A program made the position numbers and the translations under genes. The notes below the pieces were generated by a model, which saw only the letters and a list, made by a program, of their open reading frames with translations, made no database searches and was not told the origin of the DNA. Of a DNA stretch of 64,000 nt, positions 8,266 through 16,894 are shown piece by piece; the stretch's first letter is position 1, and every line of letters starts with the position of its first letter. The stretch is from NCBI RefSeq assembly GCF_006494425.1, contig NZ_VHIV01000001.1, positions 868,001-932,000 on the forward strand. Reading direction: 5' to 3'. The stretch comes from Bacillus dicomae. Its GTDB lineage: Bacteria; Bacillota; Bacilli; Bacillales; Bacillaceae_G.

Positions 8266-8527
8266 TATTTATCGGACGTTTGTCGGCTGTTTTAATGAAA
8301 TCGGTGAATTGCAAGTGTCAGATGGAGAGTTTGCTGAGAAGAGTGAGATGTTAAATCGTTGGATGATGACATTGGATGAAGAAACGCGTGCACAAGTTGC
8401 AGCAGAAGTAAGCCCATTCATTATTAAGGCGGCACAGCATATTCGAGATAAGCAAAAGATTTTGGAAGAAATGATTATGACAAATGATGGGCGCATGAAA
8501 GCTAATTCATTTTACGGTAAATTTTAG
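8255..8527 (+). CDS. FliT-like small helical protein
   Basis: A 90-residue helical protein starting inside fliS. The ATG at 8255 has GGAG nine bases upstream. In many bacteria the gene after fliS encodes FliT, the export chaperone of FliD, of about this size and fold class. No diagnostic motif is visible, so this is a positional assignment. It is the last gene before the terminator of the axial operon. Confidence 0.6.
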   Translation: MNNDIYRTFVGCFNEIGELQVSDGEFAEKSEMLNRWMMTLDEETRAQVAAEVSPFIIKAAQHIRDKQKILEEMIMTNDGRMKANSFYGKF

Positions 8528-8544
8528 TAATAGAGTTTAGAAAC

Positions 8545-8580
8545 GGATTCCCCTTTTAAGAGGGGATCCATTCCTTTGTT
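8545..8580 (+). terminator. Terminator of the axial operon
   Basis: GGAT plus CCCC pair with GGGG plus ATCC with one bulged T and an AT loop, followed by a T-rich stretch (TTCCTTTGTTT). The remaining 220 or so bases up to the next promoter are AT-rich with no ORF or repeat that I can recognise. Confidence 0.65.
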
Positions 8581-8799
8581 TAAATAAAGACTTCCGCTGA
8601 TTGAGGTTTCATTTTATGACTGTAATGAAAAAAGTAGTAATCTAAATAATGCGAAAATGAACTTTGGTTTGTAAATCATTGATTAAAATGTTTCATAGAT
8701 TATTGCGTGCATACAGTTTTTTTGTATTCTTTTTTATATTTTTGTATTTTTCTAAAGACAACAATGAAAAAATGGAATAAAATATGTAAGGGTACATGA

Positions 8800-8828
8800 T
8801 TGTTAATATTTTAATAAACACATATAAG
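8800..8828 (+). promoter_or_regulatory. Candidate sigma-A promoter of the flgB operon
   Basis: TTGTTA, exactly 17 bases, TATAAG, about 66 bases before the flgB start. It lies at the 3' end of a 367-base gap that separates two flagellar operons, where a new start site is expected. MogR repression would fit, but I found no clean TTTT-N5-AAAA site overlapping it. Confidence 0.5.
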
Positions 8829-8894
8829 AAAATAAATAATGAAGTGAAACTTCCATTAGTGGATCATTAAGTTAAAAAAGAAAGGGTGTGGAAT

Positions 8895-9302
8895 ATGCCG
8901 GATTTAGTGAGTGATGTAGGCCATTATATGAATTATTTAGTGACGAAACGAAATACGGTTTCTAGTAATATTGCAAATGCGAATACACCTGGTTATAGAG
9001 CACAAGATGTAGCATTTGCTGAGCAAATGAATAAAAGTAGTGCATTATATAAAAACAATGTTGCAGACTTAAAGAGTAATCCAGAGTTATATCAAACGAA
9101 TGAAATGCACTTACCGACAGTGAATACGAAAAATACATATGCAAAGATTCAAACAAAATCAATGCAAACGAATAAAGATGGAAATAGTGTGGATGTAACG
9201 ACAGAAATGCTAGATTTAATGAAAGCAAATCAGTTATACGGTATTTCAATTAACGCGATTAATACACAATATGCAATTAACCAAGCGGCACGCGGACGTT
9301 AA
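8895..9302 (+). CDS. flgB: Flagellar basal-body rod protein FlgB
   Basis: Proximal rod subunit, exported by the flagellar type III machine. The 135-residue protein carries the rod signature near its N-terminus (TVSSNIANANTPGYRAQDV) and a C-terminal helix with DVTTEMLDLMKANQLYGIS. The ATG at 8895 sits three codons after a GTG and behind AAAGGG. It is the first gene of a tightly packed run flgB-flgC-fliE-fliF-fliG-fliH-fliI. Confidence 0.95.
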   Translation: MPDLVSDVGHYMNYLVTKRNTVSSNIANANTPGYRAQDVAFAEQMNKSSALYKNNVADLKSNPELYQTNEMHLPTVNTKNTYAKIQTKSMQTNKDGNSVDVTTEMLDLMKANQLYGISINAINTQYAINQAARGR

Positions 9303-9322
9303 AAGTAGAAGGAGAGACAACG

Positions 9323-9736
9323 ATGTTTCAGGCAATTAATGCAAGTGGCTCAGGGCTAACGACAGCGAGAAAGTGGATGGAAGTTACTTCTAACAATATT
9401 GTAAATGCAAATACAACGGCTGCTCCGGGGGCGAATTTATATGAGCGTCGTAGTGTAGTATTAGAATCAAACAATAGTTTTGCAAATATGTTAGATGGGT
9501 CTCCTACTAATGGGGTAAAAATAAAAAGTATTGAAGCAGATAAAACTGAAAACTTAGTGTATGACCCAACACATCCACATGCGAATGAAGAAGGATATGT
9601 ACGTTATCCAAATATTGATGTGACTGCTGAAATGACGAATGTAATGGTTGCTCAAAAAATGTATGAAGCGAATACAAGTGTATTAAATGCAAATAAAAAA
9701 ATGCTTGATAAAGATTTAGAAATCGGCCGAGGATAA
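9323..9736 (+). CDS. flgC: Flagellar basal-body rod protein FlgC
   Basis: Second proximal rod subunit, 137 residues. It has the N-terminal SGLTTARKWMEVTSNNIVNA signature and the C-terminal YPNIDVTAEMTNVMVAQKMY block, both diagnostic of FlgC. It has a GGAGAG ribosome binding site and is 20 bases from flgB and 16 from fliE. Confidence 0.96.
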   Translation: MFQAINASGSGLTTARKWMEVTSNNIVNANTTAAPGANLYERRSVVLESNNSFANMLDGSPTNGVKIKSIEADKTENLVYDPTHPHANEEGYVRYPNIDVTAEMTNVMVAQKMYEANTSVLNANKKMLDKDLEIGRG

Positions 9737-9752
9737 GGGGGAATATAGTAAT

Positions 9753-10052
9753 ATGAAAATCCAACCAATGCTAAATACGCAACCATTTGGAGCAATTCAG
9801 TCAATTGGTGCACCGAAAACTTCTCAAACATCTGTAGTTGAAGGGAAAAAGTTTATTGATTTATTGGAAGATATGAATCAAACGCAAAACAATGCGCAAA
9901 CAGCGGTATATGATTTACTAACTAAAGGGGTAGGAGAAACGCATGACGTTTTAATTCAGCAGAAGAAGGCTGAATCTCAAATGAAAACGGCTGCTCTCGT
10001 ACGTGATAATCTTATTGAAAATTATAAGTCACTAATTAATATGCAAATTTAG
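9753..10052 (+). CDS. fliE: Hook-basal body complex protein FliE
   Basis: Links the MS ring to the rod and is the first rod component exported. The length of 99 residues is usual. The C-terminal half matches FliE: a helix with VLIQQKKAESQMKTAALVRD, then NLIENYKSLINMQI. It sits between flgC and fliF as in most Firmicutes. Confidence 0.95.
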   Translation: MKIQPMLNTQPFGAIQSIGAPKTSQTSVVEGKKFIDLLEDMNQTQNNAQTAVYDLLTKGVGETHDVLIQQKKAESQMKTAALVRDNLIENYKSLINMQI

Positions 10053-10074
10053 GAAAGTGGACGGGTGTGTTTAA

Positions 10075-11652
10075 ATGGAAAAGATGAAAAATGTTATCCA
10101 ATCGTTAAAAACGTGGCATAAGTTAGTAATCGGTGCTGCGCTTTTAGCGATTGTAACAGGAGCACTTTTATACTTCACCTTGCCAGATAAATATGTTGTT
10201 GTATATCAAAATTTAAATGATGCAGATAAGCAAGAGATTACAGCAGAATTATCAAAGTTAGGTGTCGATTATCAGTTAGCGGCCGATGGATCGATTCGTG
10301 TGCAAAAAAATGATGCTCCATGGGTTCGAAAAGAAATGAATGGGATGGGCTTACCGTTTAATTCTAAAAGCGGTGAGGAAATTTTATTAGAAAGCTCGCT
10401 CGGTTCAAGTGAGCAAGATAAAAAAATGAAGCAAATTGTCGGTACGAAAAAGCAATTGGAGCAAGATATCGTAAGAAACTTTGCGACAGTTGAAACGGCG
10501 AATGTTCAAATTACATTACCTGAAAAAGAGACAATTTTTGATGAAGAAAAAGCAAAAGGGACAGCGGCGATTACGGTTGGTGTGAAGCGTGGCCAATTAT
10601 TAACGGCAGATCAAGTTGCGGGTATACAGCAAATGATTAGTGCAGCAGTTCCTGGCGTGAAAGCAGAAGAAGTAAGTGTGATTGATAGTAAAAAAGGTGT
10701 CATCTCAAAAGGGGCAGATGAAGCGCATTCTACTAGTTCCTCTTCTTATGAAAAAGAAGTAGAGATGCAACAACAAATTGAAGGTAAATTAAAGCAAGAT
10801 ATTGATGCAACATTAATGACGATGTTTAAACCGAATGAATATAAAGTGAATACAAAAGTATCTGTAAACTATGATGAAGTTACACGCCAGTCAGAAAAAT
10901 ATGGTGATAAAGGTGTACTTCGTAGTAAACAAGAGCAAGAAGAGAGCTCTACTGCACAAGAAGGAGCAGAGACGAAACAAGGCGCTGGTATTACAGCGAA
11001 CGGCGAAGTACCAAACTACGGTACGAACAATAATCAAAATGGTAAAATCGTCTATGATAATAAAAATGGTAACAAAATTGAAAACTATGAAATAGATAAA
11101 ACAGTTGAAACAATTAAGAAACATCCAGAATTAACGAAAACAAACGTTGTAGTATGGGTAGACAACGATACGTTAGTAAAACGAAAAATAGATATGACTA
11201 CTTTCAAAGAAGCAATCGGCACAGCTGCGGGGCTTCAAGCTGATCCGAATGGAAACTTTACAAACGGTCAAGTTAACGTTGTAACTGTTCAGTTTGATCA
11301 GCCGAAAGAAGAGAAGAAGAAAGAACCAGAAGAAAGTGGTATAAACTGGTGGTTATTCGGTGGAATTCCAGCTGGTTTATTAGCGATTGGTGGTCTAGTA
11401 TGGTTCTTCTTAGCAAGACGTAAGAGAAAGAAAGAAGAAGAAGAGGAATATGAAGAATACTTAGCAGAAGAGGAAATTGCTGCAAGTAATGAAAGTATTA
11501 TGGAAATTCCTGAAGAGAAAATAGTACCAGAGCCAAAACCAGAACCAGAAGAACCGAAAGAACCGACGTTAGATGAACAAGTGCAGGATGCTACGAAAGA
11601 ACATGTAGAAGGAACTGCAAAAGTAATTAAAAAATGGTTAAATGGACAGTAA
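10075..11652 (+). CDS. fliF: Flagellar MS-ring protein FliF
   Basis: Builds the membrane MS ring on which rotor and export gate assemble. The 525-residue protein has two membrane segments, near residues 17-37 (LVIGAALLAIVTGALLYF) and near 425-445 (WWLFGGIPAGLLAIGGLVWF). Between them are the ring-building motifs, including PEKETIFDEEKAKGTAA. The acidic C-terminal tail should contact FliG. The frame is intact, unlike non-motile B. anthracis, where fliF is reported as frameshifted. It is followed by fliG 13 bases on. Confidence 0.96.
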   Translation: MEKMKNVIQSLKTWHKLVIGAALLAIVTGALLYFTLPDKYVVVYQNLNDADKQEITAELSKLGVDYQLAADGSIRVQKNDAPWVRKEMNGMGLPFNSKSGEEILLESSLGSSEQDKKMKQIVGTKKQLEQDIVRNFATVETANVQITLPEKETIFDEEKAKGTAAITVGVKRGQLLTADQVAGIQQMISAAVPGVKAEEVSVIDSKKGVISKGADEAHSTSSSSYEKEVEMQQQIEGKLKQDIDATLMTMFKPNEYKVNTKVSVNYDEVTRQSEKYGDKGVLRSKQEQEESSTAQEGAETKQGAGITANGEVPNYGTNNNQNGKIVYDNKNGNKIENYEIDKTVETIKKHPELTKTNVVVWVDNDTLVKRKIDMTTFKEAIGTAAGLQADPNGNFTNGQVNVVTVQFDQPKEEKKKEPEESGINWWLFGGIPAGLLAIGGLVWFFLARRKRKKEEEEEYEEYLAEEEIAASNESIMEIPEEKIVPEPKPEPEEPKEPTLDEQVQDATKEHVEGTAKVIKKWLNGQ

Positions 11653-11665
11653 GGGAGGAACAACG

Positions 11666-12670
11666 ATGTTAGATGAAATCTCCTCCAAAGAAAAAGCTGC
11701 CATCCTTATTCGTACATTAGAAGAAGGGGTGGCAGCAAAAGTCATTGAATATATGACGGCTGAGGAAAAAGAAGTATTACTTCGTGAAATCGCGAAGTTT
11801 CGTGTATATAAACCGGAAACGTTAGAAAATGTACTAGGGGAGTTCTTGTATGAATTAAATGTAAAAGAATTAAACCTAGTGACTCCAGATAAAGAATATA
11901 TTCGTCGCATATTTAAAAATATGCCAGAAGACGAACTAGAAAAATTATTGGAAGATCTTTGGTATAACAAAGATAATCCGTTTGAATTCTTAAATTCACT
12001 TACAGATTTAGAACCACTTCTTACTGTACTTAATGATGAATCGCCACAAACGATTGCGATTATCGCTTCTTATATTAAACCGCAGCTTGCTTCTCAATTA
12101 ATTGAGAGATTACCAGATCATAAGCGAGTAGAAACGGTAATGGGTATTGCGAAGCTAGAGCAAGTAGATGGTGAATTAATAAATCAAATTGGAGATTTAT
12201 TAAAATCAAAATTAAATAATATGGCATTTAATGCAATTAATAAAACAGATGGCTTGAAAACAATAGTAAACATTTTAAATAACGTTTCACGAGGTGTTGA
12301 AAAAACAGTCTTTCAAAAGCTGGATGAAATGGATTATGAGTTATCTGAGAAAATTAAAGAAAACATGTTTGTATTTGAAGACTTACTCGGACTTGAAGAT
12401 CTTGCACTTCGTCGTGTGTTAGAGGAAATTACAGATAATGGTGTTATTGCGAAAGCACTTAAAATTGCAAAAGAAGAGATTAAAGAGAAATTATTTACAT
12501 GTATGTCTTCAAACCGTAAAGAGATGATTCTAGAAGAATTAGATGGCTTAGGACCGCTTAAGATGACGGATGCTGAAAAGGCACAGCAAACGATTACAGG
12601 TACAGTGAAAAAGCTAGAGAAGGAAGGAAGAATTATCGTTCAAAGAGGTGAAGATGATGTCCTTATTTAA
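11666..12670 (+). CDS. fliG: Flagellar motor switch protein FliG
   Basis: Rotor protein that receives torque from the stators and sits between FliF and FliM. The ATG at 11666 has GGGAGG upstream; the ATG at 11642 lies inside fliF without a site. At 334 residues the three ARM-like domains are present. These include PQTIAIIASYIKPQLASQLI in the middle domain and the C-terminal GPLKMTDAEKAQQTI with charged helix neighbours. The protein is needed here as the reference for the FliG-C-like protein encoded at 18855. Confidence 0.96.
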   Translation: MLDEISSKEKAAILIRTLEEGVAAKVIEYMTAEEKEVLLREIAKFRVYKPETLENVLGEFLYELNVKELNLVTPDKEYIRRIFKNMPEDELEKLLEDLWYNKDNPFEFLNSLTDLEPLLTVLNDESPQTIAIIASYIKPQLASQLIERLPDHKRVETVMGIAKLEQVDGELINQIGDLLKSKLNNMAFNAINKTDGLKTIVNILNNVSRGVEKTVFQKLDEMDYELSEKIKENMFVFEDLLGLEDLALRRVLEEITDNGVIAKALKIAKEEIKEKLFTCMSSNRKEMILEELDGLGPLKMTDAEKAQQTITGTVKKLEKEGRIIVQRGEDDVLI

Positions 12671-13343
12671 AAACAGAATTCCGAAGAATTCTGTTTCTTT
12701 TTCTGAAGAAACGTATGAATTACAATTTCCAAAACCAATACCAGTTCAAGTAGAAGAAGAAATACAGGTGGACCATGAAGAGCTCCTTGCACAGCAACAA
12801 TCATTACATGTTGAGCTGAATCAACTAAGGCAAGAACAACAAATATTAGAACGAGAGCGTCAGCAGTTATTACATGATCAAGAACAATTTCAAATGCATG
12901 TTCAGCAGCAGCTGAAAGAGATAGAATCCGCACGTATACAGTTTCAAAAGGAACAACAAGAAACAGCATATGAATGGACAGAGTTATTATGGAATCAATC
13001 TTTTCATCTAGCAGAAAAAATCGTGAATCAAGCAGTAGATTCGCGCTTACTTGATGTGTTACCCATTTTAACTGGTATCGTTCAAACGTTGCCTACTTCG
13101 TTTGAAAAATTAGTCATTACAGTACATCCAGAAACATTTGAACGCATTCAAGAAGAGAAGGAAAATACGAAAGAATATTGGCTACTACAATTAGTAGAAT
13201 GGAAATATGATTTTTCTTTACAGTACGGTGAATTTGTTCTGGAAGAAGAAAAAGAGTTCTTTGAATTTAAGTTTGCACCTATATTTGCGAAACTTCGCCA
13301 GAAATGGGAAGAAGAGAAGTTATTTGAGGAGCAAAATGTATGA
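12657..13343 (+). CDS. fliH: Flagellar assembly protein FliH
   Basis: Regulates and anchors the FliI ATPase at the export gate. The 228-residue protein has a long Gln/Glu-rich coiled coil (about residues 38-110) and a C-terminal domain similar to a V/F-ATPase peripheral stalk (LAEKIVNQAVDSRLLDVLP). The start overlaps the end of fliG by 14 bases; ATG 12657 is preferred over 12654 because AGAGGTG is then five to six bases away. It overlaps fliI by four bases (ATGA). Confidence 0.9.
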   Translation: MSLFKNRIPKNSVSFSEETYELQFPKPIPVQVEEEIQVDHEELLAQQQSLHVELNQLRQEQQILERERQQLLHDQEQFQMHVQQQLKEIESARIQFQKEQQETAYEWTELLWNQSFHLAEKIVNQAVDSRLLDVLPILTGIVQTLPTSFEKLVITVHPETFERIQEEKENTKEYWLLQLVEWKYDFSLQYGEFVLEEEKEFFEFKFAPIFAKLRQKWEEEKLFEEQNV

Positions 13344-14644
13344 ATCGACTGTTAATGAATGAAAACCAAAAGTGGAATACATTTATTGAAACCCCGTTTT
13401 ATACGAAAGTCGGTAAAGTTCATAGTGTGCAAGAACAGTTTTTCGTAGCGAAAGGGCCAAAGGCGAAAATTGGAGATGTTTGTTTCGTTGGGGAACATAA
13501 TGTTTTATGTGAAGTGATTGCGATTGAAAAAGAAAACAATATGTTACTCCCATTTGAACAGACAGAAAAAGTATGTTACGGAGATTCAGTTACATTAATT
13601 GCAGAAGATGTTGTTATACCCCGTGGGAATCATTTACTCGGAAAAGTATTAAGTGCAAATGGTGAAGTGTTAAATGAAAACGCTGAAAACATTCCATTGC
13701 AAAAAATAAAACTAGATGCCCCGCCTATTCATGCATTTGAACGTGAAGAAATTACCGATGTATTTGAAACGGGAATTAAATCTATTGATTCTATGCTAAC
13801 AATTGGTATCGGTCAAAAAATTGGTATATTTGCTGGATCAGGTGTTGGTAAATCTACTTTACTCGGAATGATTGCGAAAAACGCCAAAGCAGACATTAAT
13901 GTTATTAGTTTAGTAGGAGAGCGTGGCCGGGAAGTAAAGGACTTTATTCGGAAAGAATTAGGTGAGGAAGGTATGAAGAAAAGCGTCGTTGTTGTAGCGA
14001 CGTCAGATGAAAGTCATCTTATGCAACTTCGTGCAGCAAAGCTTGCAACATCTATTGCTGAATACTTCCGAGATCAAGGCAATAACGTACTACTTATGAT
14101 GGACTCTGTTACTCGTTTTGCTGATGCGCGTAGAAGTGTTGACATTGCTGTTAAAGAGTTGCCGATCGGTGGTAAAACACTCTTAATGGAAAGTTATATG
14201 AAGAAGCTGTTAGAGCGCTCTGGGAAAACGCAAAAGGGATCTATAACAGGTATTTATACTGTACTCGTTGATGGAGACGATTTAAACGGTCCTGTACCAG
14301 ATTTGGCACGTGGTATTTTAGATGGACATATCGTATTAAAACGTGAGCTTGCAACGCTCAGTCATTACCCTGCCATTTCAGTGTTAGATTCAGTAAGTAG
14401 GATTATGGAAGAAATCGTGTCATCTAACCATTGGCAACTTGCAAATGAAATGAGAAAAATCTTATCTGTTTATAAAGAAAATGAATTGTATTTTAAATTA
14501 GGAACGATTCAAGAAAATGCAGAAAATGCTTATATTTTTGAATGTAAAAACAAAGTAGAAGGTATAAATACGTTTTTAAAACAAGGTCGATCTGATAGTT
14601 TCCAATTTGATGATATTGTTGAAGCGATGCACCATATCGTATAA
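13340..14644 (+). CDS. fliI: Flagellum-specific ATPase FliI
   Basis: Hydrolyses ATP to unload chaperone-substrate complexes at the flagellar export gate. The 434-residue protein is F1-beta-like: Walker A GSGVGKST at about 166-173, VSLVGERGREV after it, Walker B region NVLLMMDSVTRFADARR, and IGIGQKIGIFAGSG ahead of the P-loop. It is translated from the ATGA overlap with fliH and ends in a strong terminator, so fliJ and the hook genes need read-through or their own promoter. Confidence 0.97.
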   Translation: MNRLLMNENQKWNTFIETPFYTKVGKVHSVQEQFFVAKGPKAKIGDVCFVGEHNVLCEVIAIEKENNMLLPFEQTEKVCYGDSVTLIAEDVVIPRGNHLLGKVLSANGEVLNENAENIPLQKIKLDAPPIHAFEREEITDVFETGIKSIDSMLTIGIGQKIGIFAGSGVGKSTLLGMIAKNAKADINVISLVGERGREVKDFIRKELGEEGMKKSVVVVATSDESHLMQLRAAKLATSIAEYFRDQGNNVLLMMDSVTRFADARRSVDIAVKELPIGGKTLLMESYMKKLLERSGKTQKGSITGIYTVLVDGDDLNGPVPDLARGILDGHIVLKRELATLSHYPAISVLDSVSRIMEEIVSSNHWQLANEMRKILSVYKENELYFKLGTIQENAENAYIFECKNKVEGINTFLKQGRSDSFQFDDIVEAMHHIV

Positions 14645-14673
14645 GACCTCTGCCCAAGAGGTCTTATTTTTTT
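14641..14673 (+). terminator. Terminator after fliI
   Basis: An 11-bp perfect stem (ATAAGACCTCT / AGAGGTCTTAT, loop GCCCA) runs straight into seven T residues. It interrupts what looks like one long operon. Confidence 0.92.
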
Positions 14674-14693
14674 GTTTTTTAATATTTCACAGA

Positions 14694-14718
14694 TTTTTTT
14701 GGGAAAAAACTATATAAT
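14694..14718 (+). promoter_or_regulatory. Candidate promoter with possible MogR box before fliJ
   Basis: T7-GGG-A6 at 14694-14709 fits the TTTT-N5-AAAA pattern recognised by Listeria MogR. A perfect TATAAT follows at 14713-14718. No good -35 is visible at 16-18 bases. The pattern fits a MogR-controlled restart after the fliI terminator, but the N5 is not AT-only as MogR prefers. Confidence 0.4.
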
Positions 14719-14760
14719 AGAAAAAGAGAGCGTTATAATAGGAAGGGGCTATTAAAACAG

Positions 14761-15171
14761 GTGGATAAGCAGCAGTACGACACGATAAAATTGCAAATAA
14801 ATCAAGAAAAAGAACAGATTTTGAAAGAAGTGTATGAATTAACAGCTGAAAAAAGAAAAATAGAACAAAAAAAAGAATATGATTTATATGTAGTAAAATC
14901 GCGTAGTAAAGTCGTACAAACTGGGCAACGTATAATGGCCGGTATGCTTTCCTCACATACGTTTTCACCTGAAAGAATAGAAGAATGGAATCGAAAAATT
15001 AAAAAAACGGAAGATTTTATTCGAAAAAATGAAAGCCTTTTAGAACAGGTAAAAGAAAAAGAACGTGTCATTGATGAGATGTATCAAGAAGGTTGTAGAA
15101 AGCTTGCAAAAGTACGAGAAAAGCAGGAAGAAAAAATGCTTCTTGATTTGAAAATGTGTATGAATGGATGA
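14761..15171 (+). CDS. fliJ: FliJ-like export protein
   Basis: A 136-residue, highly charged coiled coil in the FliJ position between fliI and fliK. FliJ acts as a stalk inside the FliI hexamer and contacts FlhA. The GTG start at 14761 has AGGGG about twelve bases upstream, which is distant; a different start cannot be excluded. Sequence conservation in FliJ is poor, so the assignment is by size, helical pattern and position. Confidence 0.7.
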   Translation: MDKQQYDTIKLQINQEKEQILKEVYELTAEKRKIEQKKEYDLYVVKSRSKVVQTGQRIMAGMLSSHTFSPERIEEWNRKIKKTEDFIRKNESLLEQVKEKERVIDEMYQEGCRKLAKVREKQEEKMLLDLKMCMNG

Positions 15172-15181
15172 GGTGAATATA

Positions 15182-16297
15182 GTGATACAGTCTGTATTAC
15201 CGGTGCAACAAAGTTTACCTCCGCAAAAAGAAAAAGGGCTAGAAGTACAATCAAAAAGTGAAGATTCTTCATTCGATCGTACGATGAGAATGGAAAATAA
15301 AAAGCAGCCGAAAACGGAGAAAATGAAACGAGAAGAAGCACCAAAAGAAGAAAAAAAAGAATATATTCTTTCTAAACAATCAGTAACGAAAGAAGAGCCA
15401 ATTGTAAAGAAAGAAGAAAAAAAAGAGACAGAACAGTTGTTATTAGCTGTATCTGAGCAAATGGTTGCAATTGAACAATTACGTGTGCAGCCAGAATTGT
15501 TATATCAATACATACAAAAAATACAAGAGCTGTATAAAGAATATGGAAATGTAAAACTTAATGAATTGCCCGCAGCAGAATTACAACAATTACAAGAACT
15601 TCTTTCAAATATGAATATCAAAAATGCTATATGTTTAGAAGATACAATGCAAATGGCATTAGACAAAATAAAGATGCCGGAGCAAACGATGCAAGTATTG
15701 AAAGTGGTAGAAACAGAAACTTGTAATATTGCAAAGAAACAAGAAGAGTCCAAAGAATTAGATGGAGATCTTCCGAAAGCTGAGGGCGATGATGTAAAGA
15801 TAGAGTTGCCGGAAGGTGATGTGTTAAACGATTCGAGTTCAACGGGTGCGGAGTTATTAAATAAAGCAACGGGTACGGATCAAATAGGAAAATCAAATAG
15901 TAGCGCTGAGAAAGTTACGTTACCTGACTTAGGAAAGAAGATGGAAGCGCAAGTAGAAGCGTTGCAAAAATTTGTAGTGAAACAAGAGCGCGTTTTATTT
16001 CAGTTAAATCCAGAAAAACTTGGTACATTAACGGTGTTTATGAAAAAACATGGAGATCAAATTGATGTTCATGTAGAAATGGAAAAACACGATGCGAAAA
16101 AACGTGTTGAAATCATTTTTGATGAATTGAGATTGAAGTTAAAAGAAAAAGAAATCAATATTCAAATTAGCTATTCAGATAAAGATGAAAATCGAAAAGA
16201 ACAGCGAGAACAAGAGCAAAGACAAAAACAAAAATTAGCAAGTCCGAAACATGAAAAACAACATGCAAAAGAATTTGCGGGATTATTGGAGGAATAA
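15182..16297 (+). CDS. fliK: Flagellar hook-length control protein FliK
   Basis: Exported ruler that sets hook length and switches export specificity. The GTG at 15182 has AGGTGA five bases upstream; the ATG at 15164 lacks a site. The 371-residue protein has a low-complexity Lys/Glu-rich N-terminal half. Its C-terminal FliK domain has the hallmark LNPEKLGTLTVFMKKHGDQI (about 275-295), and it ends in a Gln/Lys-rich tail. It begins just after fliJ and abuts flgD. Confidence 0.9.
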   Translation: MIQSVLPVQQSLPPQKEKGLEVQSKSEDSSFDRTMRMENKKQPKTEKMKREEAPKEEKKEYILSKQSVTKEEPIVKKEEKKETEQLLLAVSEQMVAIEQLRVQPELLYQYIQKIQELYKEYGNVKLNELPAAELQQLQELLSNMNIKNAICLEDTMQMALDKIKMPEQTMQVLKVVETETCNIAKKQEESKELDGDLPKAEGDDVKIELPEGDVLNDSSSTGAELLNKATGTDQIGKSNSSAEKVTLPDLGKKMEAQVEALQKFVVKQERVLFQLNPEKLGTLTVFMKKHGDQIDVHVEMEKHDAKKRVEIIFDELRLKLKEKEINIQISYSDKDENRKEQREQEQRQKQKLASPKHEKQHAKEFAGLLEE

Positions 16298-16300
16298 AGT

Positions 16301-16873
16301 GTGCCAACAGTTGGATTAAATACAACGAGTACAAATCATATTCCGTTACAAGCAGGAGCACAAACAAAAAATGCATCTGTTACTGGTGCACAGTCGACAG
16401 CTCAACAAGCAAACGGAGTATCAGCAAGTACTCAAAAAACACCCGGTATTATGGATAAAGATGATTTCTTGAAACTTTTCTTAGCAAGTTTTCAACATCA
16501 AGACCCGTTTAATGCGATGGATATGAACCAAATGATGAACCAAACAGCACAGCTATCTCTTATGGAGCAAGTACAGAATATGACGAAAGCGGTAGATAAA
16601 CTGCAATCAACGATGTATTCGACAGCTCTTGATGGAGGGATGAAGTTTTTAGGAAAGTACGTTAGAGGTGTAAGCAATAATGGAAAGCAAGTGACTGGTC
16701 AAGTAGAAACAGTTCGACTTGCTGAAAATAACGATGTGCAACTTATTGTTGATAATCAAGTTGTCTCACTTCGTTTCATAGAAAGGGTTTCTGATAAACC
16801 GATAACAGAAACTAATCCGGAAGATGAGAAGAAAGATGATATAGAAAAAAATGAAGAGGTTAAGCCAGATTAA
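16301..16873 (+). CDS. flgD: Flagellar hook assembly scaffold FlgD
   Basis: Hook cap needed for polymerisation of FlgE. The 190-residue protein has the conserved block DDFLKLFLASFQHQDPFNAM (about residues 48-67) and NQMMNQTAQLSLMEQVQNM. The acidic tail is family-variable. GTG start with GGAGGAA eight bases upstream, four bases after fliK. No Ig/FnIII insertion is present, so it is a short FlgD. Confidence 0.95.
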   Translation: MPTVGLNTTSTNHIPLQAGAQTKNASVTGAQSTAQQANGVSASTQKTPGIMDKDDFLKLFLASFQHQDPFNAMDMNQMMNQTAQLSLMEQVQNMTKAVDKLQSTMYSTALDGGMKFLGKYVRGVSNNGKQVTGQVETVRLAENNDVQLIVDNQVVSLRFIERVSDKPITETNPEDEKKDDIEKNEEVKPD

Positions 16874-16894
16874 TAAAAGGAGTGTACAAAGGTT

